Positions 57,241 through 64,000 of a DNA stretch of 64,000 bases are shown piece after piece. Under the pieces are notes generated by a model that had not been told where the DNA came from, did no database searches, and saw only the letters and a program-made list of their open reading frames with translations. The first letter of the stretch is position 1. Each line of letters begins with the position of its first letter. Position numbers and translations under genes: made by a program. The stretch is from Portulaca oleracea (Eukaryota; Streptophyta; Magnoliopsida; Caryophyllales; Portulacaceae): NCBI GenBank assembly GCA_029582165.1, contig CM055870.1, forward strand, positions 17,486,332 through 17,550,331, given 5' to 3'.

Positions 57241-57960
57241 CAAGCACGTGGCCAAATTCATCCTTCAGAACATTATATGCCGATATGGAGTACCTCATGA
57301 GATCATCAGCGATAATGGGAGTCATTTTCGAAAGGAAGTAGAAGTTTTGCTCACCAATTACAAAATTCAGCATCATCGGTCTTCACCTTACCGACCCCAA
57401 ACCAATAGAGTTGTGCCAATAAAACGGTGGCAGGAATCATTTAGAAGATGGTTGTCACTTACAAGGATTGGCCTGACAAGTTAGCATTTGCCTTATGGGG
57501 ATACCGAACCTCAATTCGAACTGCCACAGGAGCAACACCATATTCATTGGTGTATGGGATGGAAGCAGTCCTGCCAATCGAGTTAGCGATCCCATCATTA
57601 CGAATAGTGGCAGAAAGCCAATTGCCAGAAGCAGAATGGGCTAGGGCAAGGTTCGAGGAGTTAATGTTGATGGATGAAAGGCAATTAAGAGCATTACATA
57701 ATGTTCAAGTGTACCAGAATAGGATCACTCGCGCCTTTAATAAAAAGGTGAAAAGTCGTTCGTTTCAAGAAGGCGATCTAATGCTTAAGGAGATGAGGGC
57801 ACCAATACAAGACCCAAGGGGAAAGTTTGCACCTAATTGGAAAGGTCCTTACATGGTTAAGGAGATTTTACCAGGAAGAGCAGCTCGGCTTGCCACTATG
57901 GATGGAGAAGATGTGATTCAGCCTACAAATTTGGATCAGCTTAAGAGATATTATGCTTAA
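57241..57960 (+). pseudogene. Tat-like integrase, continued after the nested insertion
   Basis: It resumes KHVAKFILQNIICRYGVPHE, with the second catalytic Asp in IISDNGSHFRKEVEVLL. The end of the zinc finger and the first catalytic Asp region are deleted at the junction. Around 57,405-57,450 the segment that should carry the catalytic Glu is damaged and shifts frame; the new frame then reads intact to the stop (YKDWPDKLAFALWGYRTSIR, YGMEAVLPIELAIPS, GPYMVKEILPGRAARL, LDQLKRYYA). No chromodomain. Confidence 0.95.
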
Positions 57961-58197
57961 TATAGCCAAGCAACTGAAAAACCAATTTTCAGACACTTGG
58001 TTCATATTCGATTTATGCTCATAAAAGAAGGAAAGATAAAGTTGCAAGGACACAATAATTGTAAACAATACTTCTTCTTTTAATAATGATAAAAAATGCA
58101 AGTACACTGCTTGTAAATAAGAAAATTCAAAAAAGGCGTAATTAAATAAAAGATTATTCTAGCAAAGCAGTTCAGTTCCTTTGCTTTTGTCCATCTT
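57961..58197. other. short spacer between sense pol and antisense ORF
   Basis: Convergent arrangement: plus-strand integrase ends at 57,960 and the minus-strand ORF ends at 58,198. No terminator signal was identified. Confidence 0.5.
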
Positions 58198-58824
58198 CTA
58201 ATCTTGTTTCACCTTCTCTGCGTTGCCAGTAGTCACATGATCAGTCTCCATGTCTTTAGACTCGTTTAGGTCCGTCTCTTTGTTTCTAGGTTTATAGGCT
58301 CGCCTATAGGACTTTCGTGTCTCCACCCTCGGACCAAGCCGGTCCTTTGCCGTCATCCTCGCACCAAGACGATCCTTGATTGTAGAGCGAGGACCCAGTC
58401 TGTCCTTCATGGATGCCCGACTTCTTAGCGCCTCTCCAGCACGGCGAGACTCAATAGCCGCAATTAACCATCCGTTATATTCAGCGTCAGCCACCTCTGA
58501 TATATGTGCCTTGGATGGAGCCTTGAGGGTCGGCCTTCTTGCCCAATACTTCAACCAAGACTCTATCACCGAGCCACGAAGCTTCAGCCGCTCGGGGGCT
58601 TCACATAGTCGTTCAGGGATGGTTTGTTTGCGGCCCATTTGTCGCAATACCCGCTCCGGGAAGTAGAAGGTCATATGTGTAAGGTCGACAATACACACAT
58701 AAGCGTTGCGGGCCGCCTTATTTTGGTTTAAATTGGCCCATTCATGTATTTTTGATGTTCCGGTTTCTATTATCGACCCAATGATGTCCGGCTCTGAAAT
58801 TTTTGCTTGAGCTAGCTCCGACAC
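58198..58824 (-). CDS. antisense ORF with PMD C-terminal-like motif and 10-residue repeats
   Basis: An uninterrupted 208-codon frame with an ATG. YFPERVLRQMGRKQTIPE resembles the conserved C-terminal signature of plant mobile domain proteins (the PxRVxRQFGxxQxIP pattern). SVIESWLKYWARRP and AEYNGWLIAAIESRR follow, then three 10-residue repeats of the KDRLGPRxT type (58,317-58,406) and a charged tail. It lies downstream, in the same orientation, of the PMD exons at 59.6-61.8 kb. It may be a further exon of the same gene or a separate ORF. Extra antisense ORFs are known in Tat/Ogre-type elements. Confidence 0.55.
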   Translation of the reverse strand: MSELAQAKISEPDIIGSIIETGTSKIHEWANLNQNKAARNAYVCIVDLTHMTFYFPERVLRQMGRKQTIPERLCEAPERLKLRGSVIESWLKYWARRPTLKAPSKAHISEVADAEYNGWLIAAIESRRAGEALRSRASMKDRLGPRSTIKDRLGARMTAKDRLGPRVETRKSYRRAYKPRNKETDLNESKDMETDHVTTGNAEKVKQD

Positions 58825-59576
58825 TTAAGTTTTTTGTCCTTTTTTATTTTATTTTCTTTTTGGGGAAGCGGGATTAATTGGAATTAATCCCATCATGTAG
58901 AAAATAATTCGAAATTGCATTAAATAAAAGCGTCAAGTTGTACATACACCAAGTTCGAGTCTTGCATAAAATAAAATAAAATATATTACAAAGAGTCCTG
59001 CATAAAAGAGAGTCTTGCATTGCGTAATAAAAAAAAGGATAAAAAATAAATAAAAAATAGTAAAAAAAAAAGAGAGTCTTGCATTGCATAAAAATGAACA
59101 CCACAGGGAACCGAAATCGCCGCTGTCCTCCGCCAAGTTGCCCCCTGCATTTGAAGCTCTTGTATTGGAAGCGTCGGCCGTGCCGAAGTAGGTATCCCAG
59201 GAATAATAATCAGGCCCGGGAGCAGTCTGCACAGGAGGTGATGGCCCAGTCAAGGGCATTTCCGAGGGACGCACACTCGACGGCGAAGACACAGAGTGCT
59301 CCTACGAAGCAGCCAGCCAGGAATGATCAGAACCTGCCATTCAGCAGAGGGAGTAGGCCATACCGGACCAGTTCCATAGCCGGGGACGGGCCAACCGGAA
59401 GAAGCAGATCCACCCAGTCAAGAGTGCTGAGGCACAGACTCTTGGAAACCTGTGGGCCATGAAGAACTCATCTCGGGAGCATGGATAGGCCATCCTGCAG
59501 AACCAGAACCAAATGATGAAGCATCATAAGGTGCAGGGCGGGAAGTAGCGTCATCCGCTAGGGCCTAACCGCCAGT
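58825..59576 (-). other. degenerate 3' region of the antisense gene
   Basis: The minus strand still reads Ser/Pro/Gly/Trp-rich low-complexity protein (PGPDYYSWDTYFGTADASN) with stops and shifts, so the tail of the preceding exon once extended here. At 58,950-59,100 the word GAGTCTTGCAT recurs several times among A-runs. Confidence 0.45.
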
Positions 59577-60178
59577 TTACCCTACGGATGCACCTGAATC
59601 GCGGTCCCTCACTACCATTTCACGACCACGACGAGCAGAGCGCACTGAAGCCGGGGTGTGACGAGAAGGAGGAGGCCGGTATGTGACGCTCGATTCAGAA
59701 GCATCCTCCACCCAGTAAGGATGAGGCTGAGCATCACCATATCCAGTGCTGTGATATGACCCTCCATGACCCAGTGGTTCCTCCAAGGACATTTGAGCCA
59801 TGTCCTCTTCCATGCTCGGAGGACGACGGCCTCTACTACCGGACCTGCTACGATGGGATCCGGTGGAATGATGACCTTCGATCAGAATTCCTTTGCCCCG
59901 ACCCTCTGGTACAACTGCTAGAGGAGGACGAGAAGACCCTCCAACTTCCTCCCGAGATCGACCTCGAGTGGAATATTCCCCAACTGAAGAGCGACGTGGG
60001 GGCTCGGTACGAGGAGCGCTTGCAGGGGAACGACGAGGCGGCTCTCTGGGAACGGATTCAGCATCGGCCTCCATATCAGCTCGTCTAGCAGCACCACCTT
60101 GATATCTCCCTGAACTAGTGAAGCCCCGATCAATGAACTTCCTCATGGTGCTCCACTCCTTAGTCAGTTGCCGGAGAA
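59577..60178 (-). pseudogene. antisense PMD gene: terminal exon with Ser/Arg/Pro-rich tail
   Basis: A splice acceptor (TATTTTCCAG, minus) at 60,179 opens a frame reading PWWGFLRQLTKEWSTMRK, then a basic, Ser/Arg/Pro-rich disordered tail (RREPPRRSPAS, GRGKGILIEGHHSTGSHRSR) to TAA at 59,577. The phase relative to upstream exons is unresolved because the exon around 60,230-60,391 is ambiguous: one frame hits a TAG at SVASW, another is open to a GGTAAAAC donor. Confidence 0.5.
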
Positions 60179-60454
60179 ATCCCCACCACGGCTGGAAAAT
60201 AGCAAAACCAAGGGGTTATTCACAAGTGGTATACAAGGTAAAAGGAGGCAATATAAAACAAAGTTTTACCGGTTTGTGGTCGAATTCTTGGAGCGCAGAG
60301 CACTCACTACTGTTCTCCACTACCAGGAAGCCACCGATCTTCGTTTTTCTTGAGGAGCCTCCACTTCGGCAGCTGCAGCGTAAGGTTCCAGCTGTAGACT
60401 TACCAGTTAGAAAGCAGCCAAAACATGACAAGGATAAAGAAGGAAGATGCATAC

Positions 60455-61788
60455 CACTCGAGGAGCTAAACGGCTAAGGTAACGGGGGAACTCTTCGTCA
60501 AATTGATCCTGGGGAACGTTGTGCACGAAATCGTCAAATGCTTGACCCCGGACTACATCCCTCAAAATGGTCGGATCAATCCGCCATGGCTCAAATCTCT
60601 GTACTGGAGGATCTAAGGGAATGAGGCCAGGGTAACCTCCCAAAATCTGCCTCGAGGCCCTTTCCCCTAAATACCACACATAGCCGTAAGGCCCTTCAAT
60701 TAAGAGGCGAAGACGGGTGTCGTGTTCCACCCGATCCAAAGGTTGTGGTAGCCCTCTGATGTCGAAATCAGCCCAAAGACGCCAATTTATTTGGTCCTGC
60801 GAGAAAAAGGATACATTTAAACATGGCATGTCGAAGAAAATAGAAAAGGCGTCAGGAGTAAGGACATACCGGCTGCAAGTTATCCAAAATGCCGCGAATG
60901 AGGTCGAGAGCCCCCGACTTGTACTTCTTATCATGTATGCCCTTAATAGTCCAAGCAGCTGGCACTGTCTTGTTCTTGTTTGAGCGAATTCCCAGGGCCA
61001 AGATATACTCATATGCCCACGACTGCATGCACAATATGTCAAACCGGGAATGAAAGATGAATAAGAACATTAGAAAAGAAGGATCGAGCACATACCTCGA
61101 GTACCTTCCACAAGGAAGGACCGTACTGGTTGCGAGCCTGGGCTGCATGGAGGTAAACAGGATCCGCATCCAATGAAAGACATACGCGACGACGGAGCCA
61201 ATGCATGAAGTTGCCATAGGCCGCCTGGCCCCAGTTCAGGTTTCGGATATTATCAAAGTTGAGGAGGTTCTGAAACCAGATTAGGGAAATGTTATCCCCA
61301 TGGTTGGCAAAGAGCGTCGCAGAGATAATACATGTCATAAAAATGAAACGGCGTTGCTCTAGAGGCAGGTTCTGGAAGTTCGCATCGCGAACGGTCACCT
61401 CAAAGTGCTTATAAGCAACATTAGGGAGACCTTGACGACGCCCCAAACGCGCAGACACTGGAACCAGCAAATCCAGAACTACAGGAGGAACATCTGCGTC
61501 GAAGACCACGTCCTGCCCGCCCCAAGGAAGACCTGTGATCATGACAAAATCTTTAGGTATGACTGTCATCTCACCTACCGGGAAGTGGAATATGTTAGTG
61601 GAATCCCACAACCTCTCCGCCATCGCTCGACCAATAGCGCGAAACGTCCTTTTCTTCCAAGCCTCCAAGCATTTCCAGAAAGGCATGAAGCCCGCCGTGG
61701 TCAAAGTCTCTTGAACAAAATTCCCCGGGATTGATTTCGCTGCCTTAAGTGGCTCTTTTAAGGCACCATGAGTTTTCAGGTTGTCCTC
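60455..61788 (-). pseudogene. antisense plant mobile domain (PMD) gene: three phase-0 exons
   Basis: Exon A (61,788 or below, to 61,096) reads DNLKTHGALKEPLKAA, TTAGFMPFWKCLEAWKKR and the PMD signature FHFPVGEMTVIPKDFVMITG-LPWGG. Exon B (61,022-60,870, 51 codons) reads SWAYEYILALGIRSNKNK to RGILDNLQP. Exon C (60,796-60,455, 114 codons) reads DQINWRLWADFDIRG, YGYVWYLGERASRQILGGYP. Both introns are GT-AG, 73 bp, phase 0 (61,095-61,023 GTATGTG...ATGCAG; 60,869-60,797 GTATGTC...TCGCAG). No stop interrupts A to C. PMD proteins occur as host silencing factors and inside transposons; here the gene sits antisense in the 3' region of a Tat-like element. I mark it pseudogene only because the downstream exons look damaged. 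Confidence 0.75.
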
Positions 61789-62404
61789 CTAAGGGTAGAA
61801 TTTCAAGGCATCATTTTAAAATAGGGGCTCTAAGTATAATTTCATGGACCCAAGCTGGACCCAGCACGGACACTGGGCTCATAGCCACGGCTCATGAAGC
61901 AAACAAGCAAGCCCAAACAACACGGCCCAAACCGTTTCAACAACAAAATAAAAAAAAATATTCTATCATTATTTGAGTCCAAAACCCGCCTAGGGTTTGA
62001 TTCAAATAGGCCCACAGTTGCGGCCCTTGTAACGGCCCAGCAGAAAAAAAAAGAAAAAAAGAAAAAGAAGAGCGCGAGTCGAAACCCGCCTAGGGTTTGA
62101 CCCCGCCCAGCCCAATTAGGCGGCTCAGAACAAGCAACGGCCCAGTAGGCCTGGAATTAAAACCCGCCTAGGCTTTAATTCCGCCTAATGGGCCGCTACT
62201 CGATTAACAGGCCCAGAACACATGTTTTTTAAGTCCATTTTGGCAAAAAGCGATTTTCAGATATCTTTTCGGTCAAAATGAATTACTCTACATCCTAACA
62301 TGAATACTTAAAATAGCTAAATATCGACAAAGTATGAAAAAATAAATTCATGCTTGCTCATTTTTACGCTAAACTAAGTACAAGAGGAAGATTAAAAGGA
62401 TTAC
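61789..62404. other. probable intron or 5' region of the antisense gene, with CCCGCCTAGGGTTT words
   Basis: The minus strand has TTCTACCCTTAG at 61,789, a possible acceptor for exon A. Three copies of the CCCGCCTAGG(G/C)TTT word (CCTAGG centres 61,991.5, 62,091.5, 62,169.5) match those in the Tat LTR at 36.2-36.5 kb, in the same orientation and also near GGCCCAG. Confidence 0.45.
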
Positions 62405-62553
62405 CTTGCCATGGAAATGGTAAAACCAAACGTGGATCCAAGATTAGAAGGAGCCAGTTCCATGCTGGGAACAAAGTTGCGTCGCGAGGACCGCTCATGG
62501 GGCCAAGCCGTCGCATGCGGAAGAGGAGGATTGCGATGACCGCGGGGTTGCAT
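62405..62553 (-). CDS. possible first exon of the antisense PMD gene
   Basis: ATG at 62,553 (MQPRGHRNPPLPHATAW) runs open to a good donor, GGCAAG|GTAATCC (exon end 62,405). It lies 106 bp below a TATA box. The 149-nt length leaves phase 2, which does not join cleanly to the acceptor at 61,789, so another exon, or a different start or acceptor, is needed. Confidence 0.35.
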
Positions 62554-62658
62554 CTTTTCAAACCCGAAATTTGCTTCAAGATTCTTTCTAGAGAGAGAAG
62601 TAGTGAGCTAGAGAGATGAGGGAATTGAAGATGTGAAGAAGATGAAAGAAACCCCTTG

Positions 62659-62666
62659 AATTTATA
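62659..62666 (-). promoter_or_regulatory. TATA box of the antisense gene
   Basis: Minus-strand TTTCTATAAATTCAAG, followed by a CT-rich leader (CATCTTCTTCACATC, CTCTCTAG), as in plant pol II promoters. Confidence 0.6.
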
Positions 62667-62825
62667 GAAAGGATGGGTGAGTGTGAGCCGCTCGTTTTTT
62701 GCAACCGCCTCGAGATGCTAAACGCATTTCATTGGTCGAAAATCTAAGAGGTTATCCTTTTGTCACCCAAAAGAGAGGCAGGGTGACGTGGCCCCCTTTA
62801 TGACCACAAGTGGGACGGACCCACT

Positions 62826-63828
62826 TTGCCCGAACTGATTTTTACCCGACCCGAGCCATATCTGAAATAATCTGATCCAATCTGAACCCGACCCAAACAT
62901 TGCCAAATCCAAGTTAACCCGAAATTGGCCGAACTGAATTTTATCTGAACCGAGCCACATCCGACCTAAGCCAAGCCAAATCCGATTTAACCCGAATCCG
63001 ACAATTGCCTGAACTGAATTTTACCCGACCTGAGCCAAATCCGATTTAACCTGAATCCGAAAATTGCCCGAACCGAATTTTATCTTATTCAAGCCGCATC
63101 CGACCCGAATCAAATTTGATTTAACCCGAATTTGAAAATTTTCTGAACAGAGTTTCACCCGGCTCAACGCACATCCGACCCGAAATAGAACCAAACTAAG
63201 CCGACCCGATTATAATTCGACCAATTAGAATAAAAAATGTCCGGTACCATTATAATTTATAAATTATATAATTCAACGTTACTTTTTAGTTGGATTTTTG
63301 TAAAATGTGATGATTGCCTTTAATTTATAAATTATATATTTATTGTCGGTTTTTTAATTCTGAATTTAGAGCTTAGTAGACCTGTAAAGTGGGTTGAGCT
63401 GTAACTAAATAAATAGGGCAACAAACCAGCAACAATACATAACCATTAAGTCATTAACTTGTCTTACATTACAATCCAAATCCACACCATCATCAGTCAT
63501 CACATCATGGATAGAAACATTACATAAAATCTCAACAAATTTCAACAAGTCTCCAACATAAATAAGTTCCAAGAGACCTAGTCTAGTACAATCCATGACA
63601 TTATGGCTAACATTATACAACATGAGTACACAAAAGCAATAGTTCATAGCTTCAAGCCTTCAACACATAAAGCACAACCCTAGATTAGAATGAGATCAGA
63701 TCATCCAACATTGTTTCATCGATAGCAATTATTGGTTGTTATAAAGAAAGCTCCTTCATGCCTACCAGAAAAAATAAAATTGTGTGAGTAACAAGTTAAA
63801 ACATAGACAAAACAATAATAATCTATAT
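62826..63828 (+). repeat. ~1-kb direct repeat, right copy
   Basis: Counterpart of 34,319-35,326. The match starts at TTGCCCGAACTG and ends exactly at CTATAT, where an LTR-like terminus follows. It lacks ~10 bp of one CCGAGCCAAGCC unit present in the left copy. Confidence 0.9.
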
Positions 63829-64000
63829 TGTTTAGACCCGATTTCGCGTCTAAATACCGCCTAAATCCTTAGGCTTTTGACTTGTCTCGTAGCACGTTTT
63901 AATAACTTTTAATGCGTTTTGTTTATTTTTGTAGTTTCCGAAGGTTTTACTCAAAACGATGCTAAATGGCTATTTTTGCACCAATCTTGGGAATCCCGAG
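63829..64000 (+). mobile_element. start of another LTR-type element
   Basis: At the point where the direct repeat breaks off, new sequence begins TGTTTAGACCCGATTTCGCG. A TG start at a clean interruption of a repeat (the left copy continues CTATAT|ACTTATAATG) is what an LTR insertion looks like. Only 172 bp are visible, so lineage and orientation are unknown. Confidence 0.5.

Overview
This window looks like intergenic DNA from a large plant genome, probably a eudicot; that attribution is inference. I recognise no ordinary host gene. Nearly everything identifiable is a transposable element: Ty1/copia, two Ty3/gypsy lineages (Tat/Ogre-like and Athila-like), L1-type LINEs, a SINE candidate, hAT-like non-autonomous elements, MITEs and tandem repeats.

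Layout. 1-6.4 kb: a Ty1/copia element on the minus strand whose 3' part runs off the window, rearranged with an inverted second copy of its integrase/RT segment and a minus-strand LTR. 7-9 kb: 5'-truncated LINE with a poly(A) tail, plus a second LINE fragment. 9.3-16.3 kb: LTR-promoter fragments, a MITE, LINE reverse-transcriptase remains and a decayed copia LTR-gag piece. 17-34 kb: AT-rich sequence with small elements (SINE, hAT-like copies, a fold-back AT block, a LINE ORF1 with an RRM-like domain, a 1-kb tandem duplication with hairpin MITEs).

36-62.8 kb: a nested pair. The outer element is Tat/Ogre-like on the plus strand: LTR, PBS, gag, protease, RT, a catalytically blank first RNase H and an intact-looking second RNase H. 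It is split inside integrase by an Athila-like element on the minus strand (44,636-57,240; tRNA-Asp PBS, gag, pol and an env-like downstream ORF). Downstream of the outer integrase lies an antisense, intron-containing gene of the plant mobile domain (PMD) type with its own TATA box. The block is flanked by two ~1-kb direct repeats (34.3 and 62.8 kb), and a further LTR-like terminus starts at 63,829.

The most unusual signal is architectural. In several unrelated promoter-like regions there are arrays of short, CpG-containing palindromes whose words differ between families (GCTCG-N2-CGAGC; CAACACGG-N-CCGTGTTG; GTAGCG-GG-CGCTAC). They occur mostly in pairs with centres 20-22 bp apart, usually exactly 21, and usually just upstream of a TATA-like box. 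I do not know of a described system that explains this shared spacing.
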